DNA of 64,000 nt from an uncultured Odoribacter sp. (lineage in GTDB: Bacteria; Bacteroidota; Bacteroidia; Bacteroidales; Marinifilaceae), in contig CAJURM010000007.1 in assembly GCA_910589025.1 (NCBI GenBank), forward strand, positions 62,001-126,000, written 5' to 3'. This document shows, one piece after another, positions 29,106 through 38,039 of this stretch. Numbering within the stretch: the first letter of the stretch is position 1; the number at the start of each line of letters is the position of its first letter. The position numbers and the translations under genes were made by a program. The notes under the pieces were generated by a model. That model saw nothing but the letters and a program-made list of their open reading frames with translations. It was not told the origin of the DNA and made no database searches.

Positions 29106-30110
29106 TCAGTGTTCCAGATAATCTTCCCGGAAAATTTCGACACACAGAATAAAGAGGGCCAGCATCAAAGGTCCGAATATCACGCCCATAAAACCGAACA
29201 GGGACAAACCGATAACCACCCCGAAAATGGTAATCAACGGATGCGTATCCGCCATTTTCTTCTGAAGCAATCCGCGCACCAGATTATCCACATTTCCAAT
29301 CACGACAAGCGCATAGACTGCCAGGCCGATGCCATTTCCCCAATGTCCCGTTGCTCCCAGATACAAGACCAAAGGAATCCAAACCAGTCCCGTACCTATA
29401 ATCGGAATAATCGTCGCAAAGCAGGAGAGCACGCCCCAGAAAAATGCCCCGGACACTCCGAAAAGCCAGTAACCTAAAAAAGCTGCCACGCCCTGTATTA
29501 TTGCCAAGAGAGGCACCCCGATAGCGTTGGAGCGCACGACCATGTGGAACTCACGCAGTATATCCTTTTTGTTCTCCCGATTAAAAGGCAGGATTCCGTT
29601 AATATACCTCTCCATCTTCTTACCTCCGATCAGCATAAAATACAACACAAAAAGCAACACCAGCACATTGATGGCGAAATTGGTGATTCCCTCCATCAGC
29701 ATCTGCCCAACCCGCGGCAAAGCCGACACAATCGTATTGACATTCCCTTTGCTCAACAATTCATAGCCGGTCTTCTGCTGAATCAGCCCCGCCACATGCT
29801 CTATCCCGTCCATCAGATTGCGGGGATCCAGGTTTATCGCCTGCAATTTGGAAATCATCATCCACACCACAAAAGACAACGGAATCAGAAAAATAAGCAA
29901 CGTTTCACAGAGCAGCAAAATAGCCATAATACTCCGCCTCATGCGCTTCCGGTCCGTAAGCCAGAACATCTGGGGACGCAACAGGATATAGACGGTCAAT
30001 GCCCCCAGGATCCCGCCTAAAAAAGGTGTGATCTTCAAAAATATCAGCGTGCCCAACAGCAAAATAATGACTATCAGCGAATACTTCCAATACTGTTCTT
30101 TTATTGACAT
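29106..30110 (-). CDS. AI-2E family transporter (YdiK/TqsA/PerM-type permease)
   Basis: A 334-residue inner-membrane protein with about eight hydrophobic segments in the AI-2E pattern: pairs of helices at the N-terminus, an amphipathic middle segment, and the conserved C-terminal FGVVIGLSLFGFMGVIFGPLMLAL stretch. Members export or exchange small solutes (TqsA affects autoinducer-2, and others act as Na+/H+ antiporters), so no substrate can be named. It is a single gene, divergent from the manganese catalase gene with 291 nt between the starts. Confidence 0.9.
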   Translation of the reverse strand: MSIKEQYWKYSLIVIILLLGTLIFLKITPFLGGILGALTVYILLRPQMFWLTDRKRMRRSIMAILLLCETLLIFLIPLSFVVWMMISKLQAINLDPRNLMDGIEHVAGLIQQKTGYELLSKGNVNTIVSALPRVGQMLMEGITNFAINVLVLLFVLYFMLIGGKKMERYINGILPFNRENKKDILREFHMVVRSNAIGVPLLAIIQGVAAFLGYWLFGVSGAFFWGVLSCFATIIPIIGTGLVWIPLVLYLGATGHWGNGIGLAVYALVVIGNVDNLVRGLLQKKMADTHPLITIFGVVIGLSLFGFMGVIFGPLMLALFILCVEIFREDYLEH

Positions 30111-30401
30111 ATGCCTACTTTTTTTGCGTTCACCTCCACTCCGATAGCCCGCTCCCCCCCTGCATAACGTAATCAGCAGAAAAATGGTTTAAAAGATAAC
30201 CGAATTTTCATCTCTTTTCCGAAACGTAACATTCCGCAATAGAGTATAACATTCTTTTCTCATTATCAACACCTTATACAAAAAACATCTGTAACTCCCT
30301 GCCTTCTGTACCGTAAAACATATAGCGAGAAAAAATTAAAATGCCATAAAAACGACCTCGGAAACAAGAGAAACAAATACTAACCAATAAAAACCAATAC
30401 T

Positions 30402-31367
30402 ATGTTTTACCATGTAAAAGAATTACAATTTAATGCACGTGTCTCACAACCGGACCCGCGTTTTGCACGTGTAATGCTTGAGGCCTTCGGCGGTGCGAAT
30501 GGAGAGTTGAAATCTGCCTTGCAATATTTTGTACAGGCTTTCAGTTGCCATAATCCATTTCCTGACAAATATGACATGCTGATGGACATTGCCACCGAAG
30601 AGTTCGGACACCTGGAAATCGTGGGGGCTACTATCCAGATGCTTCTGGGAAAAGTAAACGGGGAAATGAAAGACGTACTTGAAAATAGCCCGCTCCACAC
30701 GATGATGAGCGGCAAATCAGCCAAAGAAGAGTTGATTCATCAGGCGTTCACCAATCCGCAATTCCTGGTAGGTGCTCCCGGCAGTCCGGCCTTGACCGAC
30801 AGCAACGGAAACCCCTGGTGTGCCACTTACGTATCGGCCACGGCGGAACTGACAGTGGACCTACGTTCCAACATGGCGGGAGAAGCCCGTGCCAAAATAG
30901 GTTACGAAAACCTACTCCAGCTGACAGATGACCCTTTGGTAAAAGAAACACTCGTTTTTCTTATGACGCGTGAGGTGACACATTACCAGCAGTTTGAGGC
31001 TGCTCTGGAAACCATCCGGCCCAATTTTCCACCGGGAATATTTCAAACATCCCCTCAATACAGCAACCTGTATTTTAACCTGTCAAAAGGCAAAGATGCC
31101 CGCGGCCCTTGGAATGAAGGCCAAAGCACACAGTTGGACGAAACCTGGCAATACATTGAAGACCCCGTGGAATACGTAACAGCAACCAACGGACTCCGGG
31201 ATGTCAATCCCCAGGGCACACCCCGGACACTGGAATCCATGGAAAAAGCCGACAAAGAGTTGAGCAAACAACGCCACAAAGAGGTGGACTCCGCTACTCC
31301 CGACACAAACCTGCAATGGTGCAACTACTCCTCCGATCACCGGAAAACACAAAAAAAGACCAAATAA
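30402..31367 (+). CDS. Manganese catalase
   Basis: A 321-residue non-heme catalase that disproportionates hydrogen peroxide with a di-manganese centre. The ligand pattern of the family is present: Glu35, Glu67 with His70 (EEFGHLEI), Glu149 and His194 (EVTHYQQF). The C-terminus is a charged tail. It is cytoplasmic, like other members. The 291-nt upstream region shared with the divergent AI-2E permease holds no recognisable TAnnTTTG element. A large hairpin follows the stop. In an anaerobic gut bacterium the gene points to peroxide defence. Confidence 0.94.
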   Translation: MFYHVKELQFNARVSQPDPRFARVMLEAFGGANGELKSALQYFVQAFSCHNPFPDKYDMLMDIATEEFGHLEIVGATIQMLLGKVNGEMKDVLENSPLHTMMSGKSAKEELIHQAFTNPQFLVGAPGSPALTDSNGNPWCATYVSATAELTVDLRSNMAGEARAKIGYENLLQLTDDPLVKETLVFLMTREVTHYQQFEAALETIRPNFPPGIFQTSPQYSNLYFNLSKGKDARGPWNEGQSTQLDETWQYIEDPVEYVTATNGLRDVNPQGTPRTLESMEKADKELSKQRHKEVDSATPDTNLQWCNYSSDHRKTQKKTK

Positions 31368-31377
31368 TCCGGTAAGA

Positions 31378-31433
31378 GCTAAGTGCTGAAACATGTCCGA
31401 AACAGGACGCACCCAGCACTTAGCCTTCCTTTT
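31378..31433. terminator. Branched terminator between catalase and TonB receptor genes
   Basis: An outer 11-bp stem (31378-31388 with 31414-31424) encloses a small GTCC/GGAC hairpin (31395-31408) and is followed by a T-rich tract. It lies between two converging genes. Confidence 0.65.
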
Positions 31434-31486
31434 CATAAAACTACATTCAGGGCCATTCCCCCATAACACAGCGGCATTTCAGTTCA

Positions 31487-33784
31487 TCAGAACACAATTT
31501 TCACACCGGCATAATAACTCCGGGGTATGCCGGGACCATACATATAGCCGGAATCCCGGTCAGCCCCCTGGTCAAAATCCTTCTGATAGGCATCGAATAT
31601 ATTGCGCACGCCAGCACTCCACTGCAAAGTAACCTCCTTATAAAGCGGCATATCGTATGCCAATTTCAGTTCCATATCAAAAAAATCCGGCGTTTTTTCC
31701 ACCCGGTCGGCCACTATCACTCCTGCCATGTGCTGCACCAGCATACGCCCCGTATACGTTCCAGCCAAAGAAGCCGAAAAACGCTTCAAAGGATTCAGCA
31801 ACGCCGTAAAATATCCGTATACATCCGGTGTCCGGAACAGCCGCTTTTCTACCGGGACCTCCGGATTCTGGCTCCACACTTCCGGTTCCTTGTAATGGCT
31901 CCGCTGCAATGTCGCCCCTGCCTGCAACTCCAACCAACGAGTAAATACCGCCCGGGCCTCCAAATTTACCCCCATCACCTCAGCTCCCGAACCGTTGCGC
32001 CGCTCTTTGGTAAGGATACCGTCTTCCTTGCTGATGTCTTCCAACACAAATACATCTTTCAGATTAGTATAAAAACCCTCTGCCAACAGATTCACCCGCA
32101 CCTGTCCGAAACGGTGATACCAATCTGCCGATACACTCACGCTACGCGATTTTTCCTCCTTCAATCCCGGAGCCAACCGGATAATGGCAACATCCCCCCC
32201 GACAGCCGCAATATGCAAGTCCTCATCAAACGCCTGAGGCGCCCGGAAACCACCAGAATAACTCGCCCGAAAATTCAGATCCGGAGTCGGATTAAAACGC
32301 AGATTTACCCGCGGACTAAACACCACATGGTCAAGCATATTGTGTTTATCCAACCGCCCTCCCAACAGAATGCTCCACCTGTTATCTTTCCACTCATTCT
32401 GCAGAAAAACGCTGTAAATACGGGTTCTCTGGGTCAAATCACGTCCATACCCCTTAATCCGGTCGGCCAGCTCGTCATAATTAAACTCCGCCCCCAACGT
32501 CAGATCAGAAGGCATAAACACCAAACGGTTGAAATGATAAAAAAACTGCCCGCCCCCCACATAGGTCAAATCGGCAGTATTCCCGTAGGCATTCGGATCC
32601 CGTTTCACCCCGTAATAACTTTCCCGGTCAATGTGTTGCATCGAAGAAAACAGACTGAAACGGGACCGCTCATTGGGGGAAAAATAATCAAACTTCACTC
32701 CACCCGTATTAATATCATGTTCCACCTGTTCGGCAATATCCGCTTCGTGGGGAGGAAGGTTCATCGAATTGCCCCCGCGGCGGAACTCATGAATCGTATG
32801 ATATTCCACCATCAAACGACTATACGTACCGGTTTTCAGAAACGACCTCATCCCGGCAGTCTTGCTTTTCAACTTGGGCAACTCGCTGTACCCGTCACCG
32901 TCATGGTCATATTCGGAGCGGAAACGCGACTGGGCAAAAACATAAACCCCGCCTTTATGGTTATCGCTCACCAAAGAAGCATTCAACGAGGTCGCATGAT
33001 CAAAAACGGACTTTCCTCCAATCATATCCGTCATGTGAGCCACTTGTGCGGAATTACGCTGCGGCTCTTTGGTAATCACATTTATCGTTCCGGCTATTGC
33101 CGAAGAACCGAACAATGCACTGCCTCCTCCTCTCACCACTTCCACCCGTTCAATCATATTCGCCGGAATCTGTTCCAGCCCATATACCCCGCTCAACGCA
33201 CTGAACACCGGACGCGAATCAATCAGTATCTGCGTATAAGGCCCATCCAGACCGTTAATCCGCACCTGCTGGAATCCGCAATTCTGGCAATTGTTCTCCA
33301 CCCGAACTCCCGGCTGGAAGCCCAATCCTTCCGCCAAACAGGATGCGCCTGTAGCTTCAAACAATTTCGTATCCAGCACTTTCACAATGGCAGGTGCCTG
33401 CCGGCGGGTCGTCTCATTACGGTTTGCCGACACCACCACTTCATCCAGCGCCACCTGATCCTCTTCCACTTCAAAATTGAGTTCCAGGGTAAGCCCTTTT
33501 TTCAGCACCACTTCCCGCTCCTGCCTTTTATAGCCGACAGCCGTCACCACCACCGTAAACTTTCCCTCCGGCAAATTCCGCAAGAAATAGTGTCCCGTAG
33601 CGTCCGTCGCCGCTCCGATGGTCGTCCCTTTCAAAGCTACTGTCATAAAAGGCAAATGCTCGCGGGTATGCTTATCCACCACATGACCGTATACATTCGC
33701 ATCCGTCGGATCCAAACCCTCCGGCATTGCTCCGCACACCATTGTTTTTACTACCAACAACAATAAGATAACATATTTATACAT
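31487..33784 (-). CDS. TonB-dependent receptor with N-terminal carboxypeptidase-like domain
   Basis: A 765-residue outer-membrane transporter. The order is a signal peptide (1-20), a CarboxypepD_reg-like domain (about 25-110), a plug domain with a NCQNCGFQQVRING motif and the IERVEVVRGGGSALFG segment, and a 22-strand barrel ending in a C-terminal aromatic residue (KIVF). It imports a substrate too large for porins with energy from TonB. The upstream neighbour (33923) is a small His-rich exported protein, so a metal or metal-complex substrate is suggested but not shown. ATG 33784 starts the signal peptide; the frame opens further upstream without support. Confidence 0.92.
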   Translation of the reverse strand: MYKYVILLLLVVKTMVCGAMPEGLDPTDANVYGHVVDKHTREHLPFMTVALKGTTIGAATDATGHYFLRNLPEGKFTVVVTAVGYKRQEREVVLKKGLTLELNFEVEEDQVALDEVVVSANRNETTRRQAPAIVKVLDTKLFEATGASCLAEGLGFQPGVRVENNCQNCGFQQVRINGLDGPYTQILIDSRPVFSALSGVYGLEQIPANMIERVEVVRGGGSALFGSSAIAGTINVITKEPQRNSAQVAHMTDMIGGKSVFDHATSLNASLVSDNHKGGVYVFAQSRFRSEYDHDGDGYSELPKLKSKTAGMRSFLKTGTYSRLMVEYHTIHEFRRGGNSMNLPPHEADIAEQVEHDINTGGVKFDYFSPNERSRFSLFSSMQHIDRESYYGVKRDPNAYGNTADLTYVGGGQFFYHFNRLVFMPSDLTLGAEFNYDELADRIKGYGRDLTQRTRIYSVFLQNEWKDNRWSILLGGRLDKHNMLDHVVFSPRVNLRFNPTPDLNFRASYSGGFRAPQAFDEDLHIAAVGGDVAIIRLAPGLKEEKSRSVSVSADWYHRFGQVRVNLLAEGFYTNLKDVFVLEDISKEDGILTKERRNGSGAEVMGVNLEARAVFTRWLELQAGATLQRSHYKEPEVWSQNPEVPVEKRLFRTPDVYGYFTALLNPLKRFSASLAGTYTGRMLVQHMAGVIVADRVEKTPDFFDMELKLAYDMPLYKEVTLQWSAGVRNIFDAYQKDFDQGADRDSGYMYGPGIPRSYYAGVKIVF

Positions 33785-33854
33785 GATAATACTCTTTGAA
33801 TAAAACATAGAAATAACCTGACGGTATACCGCGACAATACCACACGACACACCC

Positions 33855-33880
33855 CTTGAAGGAGCTGACGTCCTTGCAAG
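33855..33880 (-). promoter_or_regulatory. Stem-loop in the leader between the His-rich gene and the TonB receptor gene
   Basis: CTTG-AAGGA (33855-33863) pairs with TCCTTGCAAG (33871-33880) across a 7-nt loop with one bulge. No T-run follows, so it is not a terminator. It could be a leader structure that controls the TonB receptor gene. Confidence 0.3.
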
Positions 33881-33922
33881 CATTCCGGCAATTCTTCCTG
33901 CCGGAAACAATACATAAAAAAG

Positions 33923-34276
33923 TCAGGCTACCACAGGCGGAGCACGCAGATACAATGCTCCGGAAATCACCGCCGACAAGCGGTCAACAGTCCAATGACA
34001 GGCAACAGCAGAAACTTCTGTCCAACGAGCCTCCCATTCAAAATGAGACACCACATCCGGTGTCACACTATAAGAAGTGACATGGTGAACCAACCAGAAA
34101 TCAGCGGTCGTGTGACCGTGAAAAGGCTGTCCGGGAAGATTTTTGAACGGATGCGAATGCAACATCGCCTCTCCGTCCACCACATGGACATGCACATAAA
34201 AAGAAAGCGCACCGATATATCCGGCAAAAATCACCGGAAGCAAGAGCTTTAACATACCGCCTGCCATCTTTCTCAT
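33923..34276 (-). CDS. Small His-rich exported protein upstream of TonB receptor
   Basis: A 117-residue protein with an N-terminal hydrophobic segment (about 9-25), so it is exported or membrane-anchored. His residues cluster in HVHVVDGEAMLHSHPF and FHGHTT, then HH (about 86-87), and there are only a few Cys. The C-terminus ends ALYLRAPPVVA. I do not recognise a named family, although short His-rich proteins of this layout occur beside TonB receptors in Bacteroidota. The His content suggests metal binding. The start is ATG 34276, because the longer frame begins inside a TAATTTTG promoter; ATG 34267 is also possible. The TonB receptor gene begins 138 nt downstream, and the two are probably one transcript. 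Confidence 0.65.
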   Translation of the reverse strand: MRKMAGGMLKLLLPVIFAGYIGALSFYVHVHVVDGEAMLHSHPFKNLPGQPFHGHTTADFWLVHHVTSYSVTPDVVSHFEWEARWTEVSAVACHWTVDRLSAVISGALYLRAPPVVA

Positions 34277-34297
34277 AGCTGTCCAAATCGAGAAGTG

Positions 34298-34305
34298 CAA
34301 AATTA
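34298..34305 (-). promoter_or_regulatory. -7 promoter element of the His-rich gene
   Basis: TAATTTTG on the minus strand, 21 nt before ATG 34276. It likely drives the His-rich protein and TonB receptor genes together. Confidence 0.55.
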
Positions 34306-34429
34306 ACTATTTTCTCTTAATTTCCTTTCCCATACCCAAAATTCATCATCAAACAACTATTCATTCAGAAAGAAAAAGCGTCAAATCAAAATTCTAAAAA
34401 TTAACCTCCGTTATTTGAGTATAAAAATG

Positions 34430-34437
34430 TATATTTG
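34430..34437 (+). promoter_or_regulatory. -7 promoter element of rsfS
   Basis: TATATTTG, 29 nt before the rsfS ATG. No -33 TTG is at the usual distance. Confidence 0.5.
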
Positions 34438-34466
34438 TAACTTCAAAAAACGAGGGAAAGACAAGC

Positions 34467-34823
34467 ATGGCAAAAACACCGGCAATAGTCAACAAGATAG
34501 TCGAAGCATTAGAAGACAACAAAGGCCTCCGGATCGTCACCATTGACCTGCGGAAAATAGAGAACTGTTTTTGCAGTTTCTTCGTAATATGTCATGGCAC
34601 GTCCAATACCCATGTAGCAAGCCTTGCCGACTCTGTCGAAGAGAAATTAGACGGAATAAAAGAAAAGCCCATACACGTCGAAGGAAAAGATACCGCGCAA
34701 TGGATTATTCTGGACTATGGCAATGTCGTGGTACATGTTTTCCCAAAAGAGCAGAGAGATTACTACCAACTGGAAGACTTTTGGGGAGACGGGATAAAAA
34801 AAGAAATCGAATCAATTCATTAA
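34467..34823 (+). CDS. rsfS: Ribosome silencing factor RsfS
   Basis: A 118-residue RsfS/Iojap-family protein. It binds uL14 on the 50S subunit and blocks subunit joining when nutrients are short. The family pattern is visible: an N-terminal helix, CSFFVICHGTSNTHVASLADSVEE, EGKDTAQWIILDYGNVVVHVF, and a YYQLEDFWGDG end. The length is typical. It is the first gene of the rsfS-ftsH-DUF2007-cdsA cluster, with a small terminator-like hairpin before ftsH. Confidence 0.95.
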   Translation: MAKTPAIVNKIVEALEDNKGLRIVTIDLRKIENCFCSFFVICHGTSNTHVASLADSVEEKLDGIKEKPIHVEGKDTAQWIILDYGNVVVHVFPKEQRDYYQLEDFWGDGIKKEIESIH

Positions 34824-34827
34824 GCAT

Positions 34828-34846
34828 ACAGCCAGAGGCTGTTTTT
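34828..34846 (+). terminator. Terminator-like hairpin between rsfS and ftsH
   Basis: A 6-bp stem (34828-34833 with 34837-34842), a 3-nt loop and a T-run (34842-34846), 5 nt after the rsfS stop and 16 nt before the ftsH start. It could act as a partial terminator. Confidence 0.5.
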
Positions 34847-34861
34847 ACGCAAAAAATAAAT

Positions 34862-36862
34862 ATGGCAGAAAACAAGGAAAACAAAAAAGACAACTTTAAT
34901 TTCCCTCCCATCGGCGGAGGGAAAAACATAAAAACACCCCGATTCAACGGTTATTGGATATTCTTACTGTCAGCACTGATTATCATCGGATTCAACTTTT
35001 TCGGAATGAAAACCGAACCGGTAAAAACCAACTGGCAGGAGGTCAAGACCAAAATGCTGGCAAAAGGAAATGTTGAAAAATTCATTGTTGTCACCAACAC
35101 GGGACAAGTAAATGTATTTATCAAGCCCGAAAAAATACAGGATTATTCCCAACTCATTTCAAAAGGATTCAAGAATTACGACCGGGGGCCCCAGTTCACT
35201 TTTGCCATCGGCTCATTGGAAGGCTTTGAAAAAAACGTTGCTGACGCTCAGCAAAACATTCCGGGAGCTGCCGGGATCACCCTCGAATATGAAAAAGAAT
35301 ACGACGGCTGGGGAAGTTTGATAAACTTCCTTTTCCCCATTGTGTTAATTCTCTTTATCTGGATTTTCTTTTTCCGAAAAATGAGCAGAGGCGCTGGAGG
35401 CGGAAGCGGTATTTTCAACGTAGGGAAATCGCAGGCCAAACTATTTGACAAAGAATCCAACATCAAAATCACCTTCAAAGACGTAGCGGGACTTGCCGAA
35501 GCCAAACAGGAAGTGGAAGAAATCGTCTCTTTCCTGAAAAGCCCGGACAAATACACAAAATTAGGCGGGAAAATCCCCAAAGGCGCTCTGTTGGTAGGTC
35601 CTCCGGGAACGGGAAAAACCCTGATGGCAAAAGCCATGGCGGGAGAAGCCAACGTACCTTTTTTCTCCATGTCGGGTTCGGATTTCGTCGAAATGTTCGT
35701 AGGCGTGGGAGCTTCCCGTGTGCGCGACTTGTTCAAACAGGCAAAAGAAAAAGCCCCCTGTATCATCTTCATTGATGAAATAGACGCTATCGGACGTGCC
35801 CGGGGCAAGAACCCCAATATGGGTTCCAACGACGAACGGGAAAACACACTCAACCAGCTGCTGACGGAGATGGACGGCTTTGAAACCAATTCAGGCGTTA
35901 TCATCCTTGCCGCCACCAACCGCGCGGATATACTCGACAGCGCCTTGTTGCGGGCCGGTCGTTTCGACCGTCAGATATATGTAGACCTCCCCGAACTGAA
36001 AGACCGGGAAGACATCTTCAAAGTACACGTCAAACCGCTGAAATTGGCCGAAGACGTAGACATCTCCTTTCTGGCCAAACAGACTCCCGGATTTTCCGGT
36101 GCGGACATCGCCAACGTAGCCAATGAAGCAGCTCTGATAGCTGCCCGCAAAGATAAAAACGCCGTAGAAAAACAAGATTTCCTCGACGCCATCGACCGGA
36201 TTGTCGGTGGACTGGAAAACCGGAACAAAGTCATCAAAGTAAACGAAAAGAAAACCATTGCCTATCATGAAGCAGGACATGCAACGGTATCGTGGTTATT
36301 GCAACACGCTCATCCTCTGTTGAAAGTCACCATCGTCCCCCGGGGGAAAGCCTTGGGAGCCGCCTGGTATCTGCCACAAGAGCGGCAAATCACCACCAAA
36401 GAACAACTGCTCGATCAGATGTGTTCCGTACTAGGCGGACGCGCTGCGGAAGAACTGACTTTCGGACAAATCTCCACGGGAGCCCAAAACGACCTGGAAA
36501 AGGCAACCAAACAGGCGTACGCCATGGTGACCATTTTCGGTATGAGCGAAAAAATCGGTAACCTAAGCTACTACGATTCAAGCGGACAAAGTGATTTCAG
36601 TTTCACCAAACCCTATTCTGAAAAAACGGCGGAACTCATCGACAGTGAAGTCAAAGAACTGGTGGAAAATGCTTACACCCAAGCTAAAGCACTACTGAAA
36701 CAACACCAGGGACAACACAAACAGGTGGCGGAACTCCTTCTGGAAAGAGAAGTGATATTCAGTGACGATCTCGAACGAATATTAGGCAAACGGCCCTGGA
36801 AAGAAGAAGAGGAAGAGGAAACTCCCCAAACGGAAACACCTCCTGCGGAAGAACAACAATAA
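34862..36862 (+). CDS. ftsH: ATP-dependent zinc metalloprotease FtsH
   Basis: A 666-residue membrane-anchored AAA+ protease that extracts and degrades membrane and soluble proteins. A first transmembrane segment at about 24-40 and a second at about 146-165 enclose a periplasmic domain. The AAA ATPase has Walker A GPPGTGKT at 246-253, IDEIDAIG as Walker B and a second region of homology. The zinc motif HEAGH is at 469-473. The C-terminus is Glu-rich. ATG 34862 follows the rsfS stop by 38 nt; the longer open frame overlaps rsfS in another phase and is not used. DUF2007 and cdsA follow. Confidence 0.97.
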   Translation: MAENKENKKDNFNFPPIGGGKNIKTPRFNGYWIFLLSALIIIGFNFFGMKTEPVKTNWQEVKTKMLAKGNVEKFIVVTNTGQVNVFIKPEKIQDYSQLISKGFKNYDRGPQFTFAIGSLEGFEKNVADAQQNIPGAAGITLEYEKEYDGWGSLINFLFPIVLILFIWIFFFRKMSRGAGGGSGIFNVGKSQAKLFDKESNIKITFKDVAGLAEAKQEVEEIVSFLKSPDKYTKLGGKIPKGALLVGPPGTGKTLMAKAMAGEANVPFFSMSGSDFVEMFVGVGASRVRDLFKQAKEKAPCIIFIDEIDAIGRARGKNPNMGSNDERENTLNQLLTEMDGFETNSGVIILAATNRADILDSALLRAGRFDRQIYVDLPELKDREDIFKVHVKPLKLAEDVDISFLAKQTPGFSGADIANVANEAALIAARKDKNAVEKQDFLDAIDRIVGGLENRNKVIKVNEKKTIAYHEAGHATVSWLLQHAHPLLKVTIVPRGKALGAAWYLPQERQITTKEQLLDQMCSVLGGRAAEELTFGQISTGAQNDLEKATKQAYAMVTIFGMSEKIGNLSYYDSSGQSDFSFTKPYSEKTAELIDSEVKELVENAYTQAKALLKQHQGQHKQVAELLLEREVIFSDDLERILGKRPWKEEEEEETPQTETPPAEEQQ

Positions 36863-36875
36863 CATCAAGACCTGC

Positions 36876-36906
36876 CTTTTGCGGAACCGACTCATTCCGC
36901 AAAAAG
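36876..36906 (+). promoter_or_regulatory. Stem-loop between ftsH and the DUF2007 gene
   Basis: A perfect 10-bp hairpin (36877-36886 with 36895-36904) has T residues before and A residues after it on the plus strand, so it lacks the T-run of a terminator for this strand. It may stabilise or mark a processing site in the operon mRNA. Confidence 0.35.
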
Positions 36907-36928
36907 CATCTCCATAAAACCCGAATAT

Positions 36929-37132
36929 ATGGACCACTGGATTTCGGTGTACGAAACAGACCTATTGTACAGAGCGGAATTAATCAAAGACATCCTGAAT
37001 AACGAAGAAGTAGATGCCGTGATTCTAAACCGCAAAGATTCATCTTACCATTTCGGCAGTATTCAGGTCATGGTTCCTCCGGAAGACAGGGAAAAAGCAG
37101 CAAAAATCGTAAAATCAATCCATTGTGAATAA
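36929..37132 (+). CDS. DUF2007 domain protein
   Basis: A 67-residue protein of the DUF2007 family (putative signal-transducing protein, GlnB/ACT-like fold). The pattern is WISVYETDLLYRAELIKDILNNEEVDAVILN, then the SSYHFGSIQVMVPPEDREKA strand. Members usually lie beside ftsH, cdsA or psd in Bacteroidota, as here, suggesting a link to membrane or lipid metabolism, but the function is unknown. It ends 8 nt inside the start of cdsA. Confidence 0.9.
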   Translation: MDHWISVYETDLLYRAELIKDILNNEEVDAVILNRKDSSYHFGSIQVMVPPEDREKAAKIVKSIHCE

Positions 37133-37934
37133 TTTTGTCAAACGAGCTGTCAGCGGACTCATGTTCGTTGTCATACTGACCGGATGTATTTTCATACACC
37201 CCATTGCCTTTTTCATTCTCTTCTTTGCTATCAATATCCTTGGTCTGTTTGAATTTTCACACATGGCAAAAAGGATGCATGTCTTCATCAATATTCCCGT
37301 TTACGTGCTCTGCGGAAGTATGCTGTTCACAGCCGGATTCCTCCACGCTTATTGGGGCTACCGCGACGGTTACCTATGGTGTTTCATCACCTCTTTCATG
37401 CTCGGCATCTGGGAACTTTACCGGAAAAAAGGAAACGCTTTCCAAAACATTGCCTTTGCATATTACGGTCTGCTCTACCTGAGTCTGCCCTTCACCTTAT
37501 TAATCTATCTGCCTTACATGACCACCGGAGCGTGGAAACCGGAAATCATCTTTTTCCCTTTTCTGCTGGTCTGGCTGAACGACACATTTGCCTACCTGTG
37601 CGGTTCCCGGTTCGGACGCCACAAACTCTTTCCCCGCATATCCCCAAAAAAATCCTGGGAAGGTGCCGTTGGAGGCGGTGTTGTCACCATCTTGGTTGCC
37701 CTTCTCATAGCTCCTTACATTGAGGGCTTAACCATCGTCAATGACATTATTATTTCCTGCATTGTCGTCATATTCGGTATTTTCGGCGACCTGCTGGAAT
37801 CCATGTTCAAAAGAAGCATTGAAATCAAAGACTCCGGTAACATCATGCCCGGCCACGGCGGCATCCTCGACCGCTTCGACGCCGTCATCTTCGTCATTCC
37901 GGCCATCTTTGTCTACTTAAAATTTGTCTACTAA
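37125..37934 (+). CDS. cdsA: Phosphatidate cytidylyltransferase
   Basis: A 269-residue inner-membrane enzyme that makes CDP-diacylglycerol from CTP and phosphatidic acid, the branch point of phospholipid synthesis. It has about eight hydrophobic helices. The C-terminal signature SPKKSWEGAVGG...GDLLESMFKRSIEIKDSGNIMPGHGGILDRFD is intact. The start is GTG at 37125, giving MNNFVKRAVSG, the expected N-terminus; it overlaps the DUF2007 stop by 8 nt, so translational coupling is likely. Confidence 0.93.
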   Translation: MNNFVKRAVSGLMFVVILTGCIFIHPIAFFILFFAINILGLFEFSHMAKRMHVFINIPVYVLCGSMLFTAGFLHAYWGYRDGYLWCFITSFMLGIWELYRKKGNAFQNIAFAYYGLLYLSLPFTLLIYLPYMTTGAWKPEIIFFPFLLVWLNDTFAYLCGSRFGRHKLFPRISPKKSWEGAVGGGVVTILVALLIAPYIEGLTIVNDIIISCIVVIFGIFGDLLESMFKRSIEIKDSGNIMPGHGGILDRFDAVIFVIPAIFVYLKFVY

Positions 37935-37981
37935 AAAAAGAAGACTTCCTTTCTCTGCGTTTAATCTTTAGTACTCAATCT

Positions 37982-38010
37982 TTGAGTTTAAAGTTTTTAT
38001 CGTACCTTTG
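37982..38010 (+). promoter_or_regulatory. Promoter of psd
   Basis: TTG (37982-37984), 18 nt, TACCTTTG (38003-38010). It fits the Bacteroidota promoter with a slightly short spacer. Confidence 0.6.
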
Positions 38011-38039
38011 TCAGCTGATAATTCTAAAAATCACTGGAA

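Noticed and set aside
31730..33766. A 678-codon open frame antisense to the TonB receptor gene
   Set aside because: It has the composition of an antisense shadow and the real receptor with clear domains occupies the other strand.
34571..34861. An N-terminal extension of FtsH through rsfS
   Set aside because: It overlaps rsfS out of frame and lacks any homology; ATG 34862 gives the expected FtsH N-terminus.
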